Positions 1 through 10,311 of a stretch of 64,000 nucleotides of DNA are shown here, piece by piece; the first letter of the stretch is position 1; every line of letters begins with the position of its first letter. A program made the position numbers and the translations under genes. The stretch spans positions 28,101,653-28,165,652 of the forward strand of contig NC_079478.1 of NCBI RefSeq assembly GCF_026230105.1, in the 5' to 3' direction. The DNA is from Diorhabda sublineata (Eukaryota; Arthropoda; Insecta; Coleoptera; Chrysomelidae). Below the pieces are notes generated by a model that was not told the origin of the DNA, did no database searches, and saw nothing but the letters and a program-made list of their open reading frames with translations.

Positions 1-70
<70 letters not shown>
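1..70. repeat. (TA)n microsatellite at the window edge
   Basis: The first 70 bases are an uninterrupted TA dinucleotide run, cut by the window edge, so its true length is unknown. Two other TA runs occur at 7965-8010 and 46922-46974. Confidence 0.97.
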
Positions 71-71
<1 letters not shown>

Positions 72-1239
72 TTCATAATCGTGTTCAGGAGGTCTCAAAA
101 CATGGGAAAAATGATGTGCCCCCATTTTTCTTCTAGTCATGCCTACCGTGATAGTCTAAGTTTTCCTTGAAAAATTCAACTAATAATAAATTTATAAAAT
201 GAGTTATTTACGCCTACGTTAAATCAAACAAAATTGTCGACAAGGGTTTTTATATTCTGCAGAACTATACAATTTAGTGTAAATTTGTTTGGTCTATTCT
301 AGATGTGAAGCTATCATATCACTTAAAAATCGATAAATGTTCCTATGTCACTGAGTATATTCAATAATGATTATACACCAAAGTTAAGAATGACAAAAAG
401 CTTACAGGCGATAGACATGTTGAAACTACTTTCTCTGTTTTGGATAAATCACTAAATCAATGTCGAGAAGTTGTTTAGCTCGAGACACAGCTAATGGAGT
501 TTTCAGTGCTTCCATTTATAATAGTTATAGATTGATGAAATCAAAACTTCACGAAGAAATCAAATTTGATAAGTTTGTTCTAATATACACAATAAAATAT
601 ACTCTGAGTTCTGGAAGTATTTTGCAAAAAATGTAAAGTGAGTGTATTTTAATATACCGTTTCATTATAATTTTAACGTGTTGGATCACAAGTTTAAAAG
701 TGCGCATAGTTCAAACTTCTCCAGTATTTAAGATTCTGATAATCGGAATAGTAAGATTTAGGGTTGAGTTGATCAAGAAAATTGTCTACACTTTGAAACT
801 TATTTAAAACTTCTCATCTCTACCACTATATACTCTATTCGTAAAATTTGTGGAATGACAAGAAACTTTTCTTTATTTGACAACTTATGCAAATATCTTG
901 ACTTGGTTGTCGGACTCCTAGAAGTTTATATTCAAATAATATCAAGCGTTGTCAACAAAGATTAACTGTTTTGTATTCCCTTGAGGATTGAATAAAGAAG
1001 CGTGTTCGACTGAAATTTGTCATTAGACACGAAATTATTGTTAAACTTGTAAATTTGTATTTATAAATTGATAAGAAATAAATCAAATATGTTGCAAAAG
1101 CGATGCAATGGAGAGATTCTAACTAATCAAGACGTGTTTGATTATCTTCATTATATAGATATTTTGCAAGGTGATGGAATATTAAGAAATGGAATAGTGA
1201 TCACATCATGAAAATATGTTAAGTCTTAAGTAGATATAG
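71..1239. other. No gene seen
   Basis: AT-rich sequence with frequent stops in all frames. I recognise no protein motif, RNA gene or long repeat here. The last 100 bases may belong to the transposase remnant that follows. Confidence 0.5.
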
Positions 1240-1482
1240 CTGGATTGATCGGAGAGGTCCATTTGCATGGCTAGCACGTTCCCAGATTGGGATGGATTCA
1301 TTTTTTGGGGATATCTAGCTTGGCATATGCAATATTAGTAAACACAAGGAACGAAATGATCGACACAATGAACTTCCATTGTGCCGTTAATATCCTCCGT
1401 AGACTCCGGAAGGATGTAGAAGTGCACATTTTGATTTTTCCTTATGTAAGTAACACGATGTTCGACAGTCAGTTCAATTAGA
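1240..1482 (+). pseudogene. Mariner-like transposase, C-terminal remnant
   Basis: The translation begins with a decayed form of the 'WIGRRGP..W' and 'SPD..DFF.WGYL' block that marks the end of the DDE domain in Tc1/mariner-related transposases of insects. It continues with 'VNTRNEMIDTMNFHC' (codons near 1337-1382), which is shared almost word for word with a minus-strand relative at 4370-4640. The Asp of the SPD block falls in a damaged stretch. Only the C-terminal third is present, no N-terminal helix-turn-helix or first catalytic Asp is found upstream, and frame changes are needed. A nonfunctional transposon fossil. The family call rests on motif recognition and on the second copy in the window. 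Confidence 0.6.
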
Positions 1483-1504
1483 TATTTTTGATTGTGTCTT
1501 AATA

Positions 1505-1640
1505 CCTCCTGTAAGCACTGAACACACTACACCAACACTCACAATTACGAAACGCGCGTCAGAAAGTGTAATTGTGAGTGAAGGTGTAGAGGTAGTGTAA
1601 ACAGTGTATTTAGTGTGAATATCACCAACGGTTCTAGAAT
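1505..1640. repeat. Hairpin repeat with GCGTTTCG-type loop
   Basis: The arm at 1524-1548 (ACACTACACCAACACTCACA and on) pairs with the arm starting at 1567 (GTAATTGTGAGTGAAGGTGT and on), around a 19-base loop containing CGCGCGTC. A diverged relative lies at 32465-32610. The structure resembles a short foldback or MITE-like repeat; no coding potential. Confidence 0.55.
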
Positions 1641-1698
1641 TTCCAACGATAAATTCTATCGAGTTAAACAGAGTATCTTTAGAATCTACAGTAAAATT

Positions 1699-1935
1699 TA
1701 CGAATTATTAATTATTGGGTATGCGCCGCCCATGGCCTTCAGATATTAGTATAGAATTATTTATTCCGTTAAATATACTACATGTACATACGTAATCATC
1801 TATTAAAAATTCAAAATGTTCGAATGTATAATTTGGAAAATATACGTAAGTATAAGTTTTGATTTCGCAACGTTCAAGGCAACTCGTATGAGAGATTTTT
1901 TATGTCACAGCATTCAGTTCCACTCGTTATCTCTA
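1699..1935. repeat. Dispersed repeat A, copy 1
   Basis: About 235 bp shared with 16425-16590, 57350-57600 and, in part, 5045-5160. Shared landmarks in order: a GGGTATG(C/A)GCC motif, GGCCTTCAGATATTAG, a GACATACGTA-like site, and TTCGAATGTATAATTT, followed by the 'TATGTCACAGCA' end. The partial copy at 5045-5160 lies directly outside a mariner-like transposase remnant, so the family is probably the noncoding end of that transposon or a MITE derived from it. Confidence 0.75.
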
Positions 1936-2829
1936 TGTATAACCAGATGAATGAATAGTAATTACAATATGTACCATGTCTGTTTTCTTATGAATTCCTC
2001 CCACTCTTTTTATTTTTCTTGCGTTTTTTATTCGTAATAAATGTCTCCAATCCTCTAGCAGTATTTATTCTAAAATTTGGGTCTGTACTTTGAAATAAAT
2101 TGATTTCATTATTATCATTTCCAAGTACCCATAATGTCCCGAAAGTAGTTAAATACCTGTAAATCAAAAAACGTTTTTTCAACATTTTCATCAAAGCTCT
2201 TGATTTTAGTTCTTGACAGATTAACTAAATGTAGCAAACAAAAACGATCTTTATGTCTTAACCAGTTATTTTAGTTTATGGTTTAGCTAGATAATTCCAG
2301 TTTTTATTTTAACAATTTTTGACAATTTTGTAATGATATCTTAAAAAATGATGATATAATAATCTCATCAAGAAATAATTGATATGATTTTAAATATAGG
2401 CGAATGTCATGAAAAAATACTTCTGGAATCAATGGTATATGCAAAAAATATACTGAACAAATCTATCCCCAAAAGATAAGTTTTCCGAGCTACAAATTTT
2501 TGTTCACAAAGTCTCCTGAGGCTCTCCTAAATCAAATGCACTTTATTTTGTCTTGATATGTCTTTCTTCTCAGAAAGACTTTGAATTTGTCTTTATTTGT
2601 GCTTTATTTATCTGACTAAATTGTTGCTTACACCAAGCCAAAGCATAACCAAAGCATAACCAGAAAAGTGCCGGACAGACAGGTATAAGCAAATCCGGTG
2701 TTTCTAAAATTCTTGGAGAAGACAAATACTGAACACACTCTTTATGCTATCACCCGCTATTCAGAAAATTTGTGAAAAGATTAATAGGAGAGATTCAAGC
2801 AGTTGGCGGCAGAAAACCTGAGTTTGATC
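1936..2829. other. No gene seen
   Basis: AT-rich, stop-rich sequence. The 68-codon minus frame at 1988-2194 shows no recognisable motif and has a low-complexity lysine-rich end. A short direct duplication, CCAAAGCATAA twice, lies near 2638-2661. Confidence 0.45.
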
Positions 2830-2990
2830 AATATCTCTTTATGGAGACACATGAAAAATTTTGTGTATAATACTCCATCGACTACTCCCGATCAAAGAAT
2901 TAGAGTCTTTACTGCAGTTACACCAGATATTTCAAAAGATGTTAGACTATCTTTTTAGCGTAAGAACGCACTCAATCACAGAAAATGATA
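2830..2990 (+). pseudogene. Mariner-like transposase, C-terminal remnant (weak)
   Basis: One frame reads 'LWRHMKNFVYNTPS', then a run ending 'DISKDVRLSF' and a stop. This follows the 'LWG.LK..VY.TP' and later 'V..S...R' pattern of the end of Tc1/mariner-type transposases. There is no catalytic motif, and the surrounding frames are broken. A relic of a different copy from that at 1240-1482. The call is tentative because only about 50 codons match. Confidence 0.4.
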
Positions 2991-3866
2991 CTGAGTTCTA
3001 GCGACTGTTGTAATTTCTTATTATTTGCTAAACTGTTCTAGTATTTAATAAATGAGCTGCAATATTTTTGTTATCACTAACTATAAATTATTGACTCAAG
3101 GATATCTCAATCGATATTGGCTCTACTTAATGAAACTTACTAATGAAAACAATATTTTATTTTTGCTATTCATAACTATAACAAAACAATTTGAGATGAG
3201 AATAGGCAAACTTTAAGTTCAATAGAAAACTAGGTGGTGTGCTATTTAAGGCATTGAAAATATATAGGGTGTTCTATTTGGCGTAATGAAGTAATTGATG
3301 TTTGAACTTGTACAAAGTGACCTTCAATATTTGAACATTCCATTATAAAATAATGGAACAATAAATTTGATGATCCATAGTTCAATGTATACTGAATCAC
3401 TATTGAATTTTACTTGTCTAGATAAAATTGATTCATCGGGACCAAACTTCTATGCCAATACAAATAATAAGGTACACAAACCTTATTCAGAGTTAATTTT
3501 ACTTTCTATGTAGTATCCATATGTTTAATTTGTTTTGGGACATCCTTTATGACAGCAAATGATGTTAGATTGTAGGTTTAATTACAGGTTCCATATTACT
3601 TTAATTTTTTTGATACAGTATGGTCCCCGTAACTTATTTGAGTGTGATATATTCATTAAAATCACTGTATATATGTATATATGGTATGGTATTTTACATT
3701 TTATTATTTAGGATCCATTTTTTTCTCTTCTATTGTACAGTAATATCATAATAAAATGCACCTTTCCAGTATATCATCAAAGTCCGTTATATTACCATGT
3801 TGACGCTATTTCTGCTATACAAACCCGTGTATATTGTGAGAAATCCCTTCCTGTGGCTTCCAGCAG

Positions 3867-3931
3867 GATTATTATCCTGCAATAGAAGGGAGCAAGTATC
3901 TCCATATGAGCTCCACAGGAATTCTGATGAC
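3867..3931 (+). other. Candidate spliced exon (Ig-like, Dscam-like reading)
   Basis: A 65-nt segment sits between a good acceptor (CTTCCTGTGGCTTCCAGCAG ending at 3866) and a strong donor (GAC then GTAAGT from 3932). In the frame starting at 3867 it is open and reads DYYPAIEGSKYLHMSSTGIL, followed by M and T. The spacing of Y-x-P, G-x-K-Y-L and S-x-G-x-L recalls the second half of an immunoglobulin domain in Dscam-type adhesion proteins. Upstream the same frame stops before the acceptor; downstream it stops just after the donor, as expected of an exon. Local GC is above its surroundings. A different frame is also open across 3797-4078 (93 codons) but shows no motif. If real, much of the window is intron of a neuronal adhesion gene. 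No partner exon was found. Confidence 0.3.
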
Positions 3932-4369
3932 GTAAGTTGGGTCAGTAACGCGGATTATCTCGCATTCCATTCGTATTCAGAGGGATGTGAAAGGGAGGCG
4001 CTACTCAACGGCAACATGTATATTATGGTGAATAGATTCCTGACGTACGGGAATATTCGGTTAATATTTTATTATTAATAGCTAGTTTGAAGCTTATATA
4101 ATTAAATAACAGTACGGTATTATGTTTGAATATGTTAAAACTTCAGCGAAATTCAAGAATATACAGATACTCAGAATGATACATTTCCAGTATCTTGAAT
4201 CTGGATTAACAAACTCTGAATTGTGATTGAAATTTCCGAACTAATAGTTGCGAGTATGACCAAATAGTTTTAAAATTGACTATGAATCGAATTTGAAAAC
4301 GTCAGACAGAGTTAGACTATTTTACTATTTTAATTCAATATAAACGAGGAATTATAATGTGTAAGTACT

Positions 4370-5062
4370 CGATTTGGTGTTGCCATTATTAACAGAACTA
4401 CAACCTTGCATTACTACACACTTCCGGGGTCTGATGAGGATATTTCTTTGAACTTGGAAGATCATTACAAGATTTTGCCATATAGCATCACAATGGAAGT
4501 TTATCCTATCGATAATTCCGTTCCTGGTGTTTACAGGTGTTGCTTTCCTCAAAAAAATGAATCCATTGTGTTTAATTCAGAGAAACGTGGTGGCCGTTCA
4601 AATGGACCCCTTCGACCTATCCACCTATTAAGAAACATGTTATTAAAATAATTTTCAACATTTTTTAAGAAATTGGGGGGCTCCATCGTACATGAACCAC
4701 ATGACTTTACGAAATATCACATAACATGGATGGAAAATCATTTTGAAGAAATTCTAAGTATCGCTTACCATTCAGTTGATTATCAAAAAAATATGGACCC
4801 TCTAAATTATTACCTACTATTTCTGCCCACACATTAACACAAAATCGATGTTGATTCTTTGTTTAAATTGTATCGGGAGGATTTTCATCTGCCCATATTA
4901 TGTAAATTTGGGAAATAATTAAACGGTCTCGTGTAAAACCAGCTTCATCAATAGACAGTACTTTTCCAATAAATGTATTATCAACCCGTTGTTTATATAG
5001 AAAGCAACGAGCGTAGGCCAGTCTTGCTGGATAATTTTCTACATTTCAAAGATCTATAGCCT
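4370..5062 (-). pseudogene. Mariner-like transposase remnant
   Basis: Read on the minus strand from about 5060 down, pieces match an insect Tc1/mariner-related transposase in order. 'LSIDEAGFTRD' carries the first catalytic Asp (about 4955-4990). Next come 'NVWAEIVG' and 'GPYFFDNQLNGKRYLEFLQ' (about 4740-4835), a decayed 'DGAPP' block near 4675, 'WIGRRGPFE' near 4605, and 'VNTRNGIIDRINFHCDAIWQNL' split by damage near 4460-4535. At least one in-frame stop follows the first block, and several frame changes are needed. The N-terminal helix-turn-helix is missing. Repeat A abuts its 5' side at 5045-5160. Plus-strand open frames here are shadows. An inactive DNA transposon. Confidence 0.75.
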
Positions 5063-5165
5063 CGAAAACGTGGGGTCGTATTAGAAAAACTTTTTTTATG
5101 TCACAGCAAAATTTTCATGTCATCTACTCACTCCCGAAACACCCTTTATATATTAAAATTTCATA
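5045..5165. repeat. Dispersed repeat A, partial copy beside transposase
   Basis: This segment contains GGGGTCGTATTAGAAAAACT, a TATGTCACAGCA motif, and CTACTCACTCCCGAA followed by ACACCCTTTATAT. The same order of landmarks is found at the end of the copy at 57350-57625. It lies just upstream of the minus-strand transposase at 4370-5062, which suggests that it is the transposon's 5' noncoding end. Confidence 0.65.
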
Positions 5166-5341
5166 CTTATGAATTTTTTCCTCAAAAAATACGTTATAGG
5201 TTTAAAAATTTCTCTGTGAACGCATCTTTTTCCAAAATTTAAATGAAAACTTTCTTGGGTACTTTTCAATCCAGTTTATACAACGAGATTAGGAGGAATT
5301 TCTGACAGAGTTTTTTTTTAATTCTATTGCAAATTTACAAT

Positions 5342-6660
5342 TTAATCAAAAAAATACAGAGTAATAAGTAAATGGTATGGTTTCTTGCTAAATGACTTGG
5401 GGCGGGCACCATCCACTGATCTATGAGGTCTTTTCAATCCTCTCTGTTCAATTGGATCAGTGTAAAACTTGGATATAAGTGGATGTTGGTGGTTTTCGTT
5501 GCGGTTTTTGTTTCTTATCGCCGATGTCTGAATAACTTCATTGGTGGTTGGAATACAGAGGTTTGTGTGTAATGTGTGGTTGCTTATAATCCATGAAGCA
5601 TTAGCTATTATACGAAGTATTTTAGATTGAGAAGTTTGCAGTATCTTGGTGTTCGATGGTTTGCTGCAGCCCCATAGCTCTATGTCATATATCCATATTG
5701 GTTTTAGGATGATTTTGCACATAAATATCTTATTTTCCATTGTTAACTGCCGATTAGCCAGTTCATATTTTGTTTTAGTAGCTTTGGTGTAGCTTTAGTT
5801 GTGTTTTTTTAGACTGTATGTGTTTTTTCCAAGTTAATTTTTGATCCAAGTGTAGTCTGTTTTCACTGGAATCGGTATATCGTTAAAGGTCACTTGTGGA
5901 CAGACACCTCGTTTTGTGGTGAACGTGATATGTGTGGATTGGTCAGTATTGTCTTTCATTCTCCACTGATGTAGCCATTCTTGTGAAACATTCAGGTGGT
6001 ATTGTAGCTTTCCTGATGCTCTTGTAGGGTCTATATCTAAAGACTTTATTGCAGTATAATCTGCGAAGGTAGCAATTAGAGCATCGTCGGTAGCTAGAAT
6101 ATCAGCAGTATACATAAGTTACATAGGACCAAGGACACTTCCTTGGGGAACGCCTGATAGTTTGATAGTTAGATAGTTGTGGTAGTAAACTAATTGGCCA
6201 GTATGAGTTGGGTTCTTGGTGAGGTTTTCCAGACTTCGCTGACATGATTATCTGTGCATAATTTCATTGTATTGAATAATGATTAATTTATATTATTCTC
6301 TTGAATATAGTGGTGGTTAGTACGATGGATTTCCTTGGAAGATGTTTCAATACTTTCCCATGATGAGATCATATCCTGGAGCTTTACGTAGGCTTAACAA
6401 CTGAATTTCTCTGTACACTTCTGATGGGGTGATTGCTCTAAGGAGATTTGATAGTTGGTTGGCAGATTCTAAGTAGGTTCCTATGTCGACACCTATTATT
6501 GCATTAATTGATAGAAGTGGGATCAAAACTTTGGTTAAGTGTTCTGCAAACGTGTTGCTTTTTTCATCATTTGTGCAAGCCCAGTTTGGATCGGGATTTC
6601 TTAAAGGGGGGATTATAACAGTAGACCTCTTGAATTCTCTCACAGGGTGCGTTCCAAATT
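5342..6660 (-). pseudogene. Jockey-like LINE ORF2 remnant (reverse transcriptase)
   Basis: Minus-strand pieces follow the order of a Jockey-clade ORF2. They are 'NTFAEHLTKV' and 'LRKAPGYDLIMGK' (6350-6570), 'KHLPRKSIV' (about 6310-6350), 'SGVPQGSVLGP' (about 6125-6165), 'IATFADYTAI' (about 6045-6085) and the thumb and C-terminal part with 'LKPIWIYDIELWG' (about 5655-5715), ending in an Arg-Pro-rich tail near 5400. The catalytic F-A-D-D box has become F-A-D-Y, removing one metal-binding Asp. A stop follows the GVPQGSVLGP block, and the palm segment between 6310 and 6180 is largely deleted. The endonuclease domain is absent. A 5'-truncated, dead copy. A second Jockey-like tail lies at 47050-47345 on the plus strand. 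Confidence 0.85.
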
Positions 6661-6849
6661 GGTTTATAGACCAGCAATATATTAAAAAAATTATTGGTTG
6701 ATCCGAAGGGTAGATACTAGATTGTAATAAGAGGTATATTGGGCAGACTAAGAAGTCTATTAATGTCTGGCTTAGAGCACATAGCTCATTTGGCCGGACC
6801 GAAAAATTGTGTATATGATTCAAAATAAAATTTGTTAAAAAATTCATCC

Positions 6850-7963
6850 AACAATAAATTCTTGGATATATGGATGCGTGACTTATTTTTCTTAAAATAA
6901 AGCAATAGCTTGAGGTCGAGTGCTTAACTATTACAACTATTACAACTAATAACCAAACATTAGAACAAAGTGTATTAAAAACTTTCCATTGTACAATACT
7001 CCCGAGAATAGATTATTTTTCATGTAATAATCCATCTCTTAAAAAGAGCCCTCGTAATTCATGCTGCTATTAATACATTATCGCTGTGTTTATCTTTTCG
7101 TTCATTGAATAAAAATCGATAATATACCACAAATTTAGCTTCGCTAATATCGGTTAATTCTTGGTGAACGTATTCTAGTTATAGGCCGTGGGAGTGATTA
7201 TTTTTACTGATACAAAAGCTCTTCTGCACACCATAATAATCACCCAAATATGCACATTAGTGAGCTAGAGAATTGCTCTAAACAATTCGAGTTCGGAGAT
7301 TTTGTGGTCTATTTTGGAGTATTTTATGTTTAACTGTTCAGCAATTTCATTGTTTTTTTCCATTTACTGAACCTCAACAGTATTGAATGTTCGAATTAGG
7401 GGATGGAAGATAGGTATTAAATAGGTGGTATTACATATTTACCCTTCTCTGGAAATATGTGCTCTATTGTCTCATATTTGCTGTTTTCATTATCTATTGC
7501 ATAAATCAATTCTCTTATAATGGTTGTAACTATTTTTTGAGGTCAATGATAATTGTATCTAACTATTTGACTCTATGAATCGCTGCTAAAGTACCTGTGT
7601 ACTTCATGAATAACTAACAAGTGATGCTTCTCAATATACGAGGAATATTCGAAAAACTAGAAAATATATTTGAAATTCATAATTACAACAATTTATTTTT
7701 GTAATTTTTTATTTTTGTTTGTAAACAGCAAATATCTATTAATTTTTAATTATTTTAATTAATTTTCTTGCACTAAAAATTGTTTTCGCTACACTTATTA
7801 TATTGTAAGACATATTTTAGATATCACCTCTGAAACTTTCACATAAATCTGAGAGAAGAAGGAAATTGTTTTCTTACAATGTTAATTAAATATTATTTTT
7901 CACTAATTCAATCAGCAGTAAATAATCTAATCAAAAATATAATCCAATTAGGATTAACTATCC

Positions 7964-7964
<1 letters not shown>
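6850..7964. other. No gene seen
   Basis: AT-rich and stop-rich on both strands. I recognise no coding, RNA or repeat feature up to the TA run at 7965. Confidence 0.5.

Positions 7965-8010
<46 letters not shown>
7965..8010. repeat. (TA)n microsatellite
   Basis: An uninterrupted TA run of 46 bases just 5' of the LINE remnant that hosts the copia element. Short AT runs often mark old insertion edges, but no boundary repeat is visible. Confidence 0.95.
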
Positions 8011-8015
<5 letters not shown>

Positions 8016-8039
8016 AAAAAAATCCAAAATTCGGCATAC

Positions 8040-9002
8040 AACCCTCGACAATATACCCCTGTGTCTTCATCATAACACCCGCCTCCCGTTGTGGATCACT
8101 CTAAAATTTAGTGTCCAACATTCGACTCTCAATCCACTTAAAACAACATATCCTAGAAATCCAAGGCAAATGCTTCAAATTATTGAACATTATCAAAATC
8201 CTCTCACATTACTATTGAGGAACTAATGAAAATTTCCTCCTCAAATAAACAGAGCCTCCATATCACACCTCGACCTTCTAAACTTGGTTCATAATACAGG
8301 TTTACGTCTTTGTCTAGGTGCTTTTAGATCTAACCCCATATAAAGTCGTAACTATGAATCTAATGAGCCCCCACTTTGGAAAGACGACAACAACTACCCT
8401 TTTATTTGATCACCGCTTGTAGACGGCATAGACCTTTCACAAACAAGCCTTTTCCTTTCTCCATCACCCCACCATGGACTAATGTCCTTTCTAAATTCTA
8501 AATTCAATACATCCCTTAAGAGATAAGACAAATAGTCAACACTGGAACAAGAAATCGAAGATGCTTTGAAAGAAATAATAACTAGTAGCAACTTTGAATC
8601 AATTTTATATACCGATGATTCCAAGAATGAAACAGGAGTTGCTACGCAGTTACAAAGTCAGAAAATCCAATCAAACCATCCCTAATTCCAACAATTCCGC
8701 CTAATTCCATCAACAGGTAAAGTAATCAGCAATGTACAAGCTATCAATTTCATCATCCCTCTACATGTGCAATATGTACACAATCACCCGCTTCAAATTC
8801 ATTTATTAAAAATATATTTACTGATCACCCTATTGTTCAATCTATACATGACTCCTACCAACCTCTCGCGTCCTAAAAAATAACAGTTACTAAGATCTAC
8901 CTTACCATATTAGCATCTTATGTAACGAACTAGCAGACCAACAGGCATAAAGTGCTTCAACTCATACCATCATCGACAATATTTCTATCCATAAGTATTT
9001 AA
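8040..9002 (+). pseudogene. LINE ORF2 remnant, 5' part (split by copia)
   Basis: Plus-strand pieces match the end of an RNase H-bearing LINE ORF2 (I/R1-like group). They are 'KCFKLLNIIKILSH' (about 8168-8212), 'LVHNTGLRLCLGAFRS' (about 8284-8331), 'NEPPLWK' (about 8359-8380), RNase H start 'YTDDSKNETGVA' (8608-8643; first catalytic Asp at 8614) and 'CNELADQQA' (8921-8947), whose Asp is the usual third acidic residue. Family members carry G where the second Asp of TDDS stands here. An in-frame TAA follows 'QQA', and several earlier frame changes exist. The same frame then runs to 9002, where the copia LTR begins, and resumes at 13475. Dead and older than the copia insertion. Confidence 0.8.
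8998..9002 (+). repeat. Target-site duplication TTTAA, 5' copy
   Basis: TTTAA immediately precedes the copia 5' LTR and is repeated exactly at 13470-13474 after the 3' LTR. Five bases is the usual duplication length for Ty1/copia integrases. Confidence 0.92.
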
Positions 9003-9220
9003 TGTTGAGATTTTATAAATTATAGAGTTGGCAACAATGCAGTTTGTCAATGATCCATTCATAGGCACTTTTGGCGCGACATGATGTATTAATTGTAAGG
9101 TTAGCTAGTAATTTTTCACTCACCACGTTGTGTTATATTTTTGACCAAAAATCAATAAACCTTTTATTTGCAGGATGTTTTAATCTAGTGACAACCTATA
9201 ACCGTAACGGGTTCTTAACA
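9003..9220 (+). repeat. Copia 5' LTR
   Basis: It starts TGTTGAGA and ends TTAACA, with the usual TG...CA ends. An AATAAA at 9154-9159 can serve as polyadenylation signal, and TGTGTTATATTTTTGACC just before it is a possible core promoter region. Compared with the 3' LTR: A for T in CATTCATAGG, C for A in CACTCACCACG, and three changes around the AATAAA block, plus one extra T near 9199. Confidence 0.95.
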
Positions 9221-9240
9221 GATTATGGGCCCAGAAGGCG
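9221..9240 (+). promoter_or_regulatory. Primer-binding site for half initiator tRNA-Met
   Basis: GATTATGGGCCCAG directly follows the LTR. It closely matches the primer-binding site of Drosophila copia, which pairs with an internal fragment (anticodon region) of initiator tRNA-Met rather than with the tRNA 3' end. No TGG/CCA-type 3'-end site is present here. Confidence 0.85.
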
Positions 9241-9290
9241 AATAAGAAAGAAATAAAATTTTTAACACAGAAGTTAAATATGTTGATAAA

Positions 9291-10311
9291 ATGGCTAATA
9301 CCATAATAAACCTTCCTCAACTCACAACTGCGACAAATTTCAATAACTGGAAGTTCATAGTTACCATATTATTAGATGAAAGACAAATATCTGAAGTTTT
9401 GGAGAAAACAGAAGAAAATTACAGCGAAGAAAGACAAAAAGCAGAATTCAGAGCCAAGGACTCGAAAGGCAAAAGCATAATAGTACAATATCTAACTGAC
9501 AAGCATTTAGATCTGGTTAAAGATGCCAAGACTACCCAAGAAATGATTAAAGCACTAGAAAATATATTTGAAAGAAAAAGTGTGTTAACAAAGCTAACTC
9601 TTAAACGTAAGCTGCTGACATTGAAGCTAAGGCGAGGCGAAAAACTAGAAGATCACTTTTTAGTATTTGACACCCTTATAAGAGATTTAGAAAACTCAGG
9701 ATCTAAACTGGAGGAGGAAGACAAGGTATGCCACTTACTATTATCGTTAAATGAACAATATGAATCAGTAATCACAGCTATAGAAACAATGAATACAAGT
9801 ATTAAAATGGACTTTGTAAAATCAAGATTACTGGATGAAGAAATAAAACTTAAGTCGAGGCAGGAGAAATTATCTACAAATGAAATTTCGTTTCAAACTA
9901 GTCTACAGCTCATTTGCTACAAGTGTCACAAACCAGGACACAAAATGTCTGAATGTCGACAAAAAAGGAGAGTGGATTCTAGAGGCCATCCCAGAGGAAA
10001 TTTTCGAGGTGGTTTCTCTTCCCGAGAAAAATTTTTAGCTGGAAATTCCAACACATATAATGGGCAAAATCAAGGTAGTAGTCAATCACAAGCAAATTCA
10101 GCAAGTGACATAGCCTTCATTGCTTTAAGTGACACTGAAGCTAGCTGCAATATAGCAACATCTGATGTGCAAACTTTTATTTTGGACTCTGGATGCACAC
10201 AGCACATGGTTATGGGAGAAATGATAAAATATATGACTGAAATAGAAGATATCCACACAATAAAAATTGGAACTGCAAAGAATGGTGAAGCTTTGTTTGC
10301 AAACAAAAAAA
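9291..10311 (+). pseudogene. Copia Gag and protease (5' reading frame)
   Basis: The frame opens with ATG at 9291, 71 bases after the LTR. It encodes a Gag of the copia type with a charged, helical N-terminal part and the segment 'KLTLKRKLLTLKLRRGEKLEDH' region, which is typical of copia Gag (UBN2-like). A zinc knuckle C-x2-C-x4-H-x4-C follows at 9915-9956, for binding the RNA genome, then an Arg/Gly-rich tail. The aspartic protease starts next; its D-S-G active site is at 10185-10193. The frame continues only to a stop at 10338-10340 because of a shift in an A7 run (10305-10311); homology then moves to the +1 frame. The shift lies inside protease, so it is a mutation or base-call error, not a Gag-Pol programmed shift. 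Confidence 0.9.

Noticed and set aside
3797..4078. 93-codon open frame as a complete small gene
   Set aside because: No motif in that frame. The splice-bounded segment inside it is open in a different frame and reads more like a protein.
4406..4651. 81-codon plus-strand open frame
   Set aside because: It lies on the opposite strand of the transposase remnant at 4370-5062.
10305..10311. Programmed ribosomal frameshift in copia at the A7 run
   Set aside because: The shift lies inside the protease domain after its active site, not at a Gag-Pol boundary, so mutation or a base-call error is more likely.
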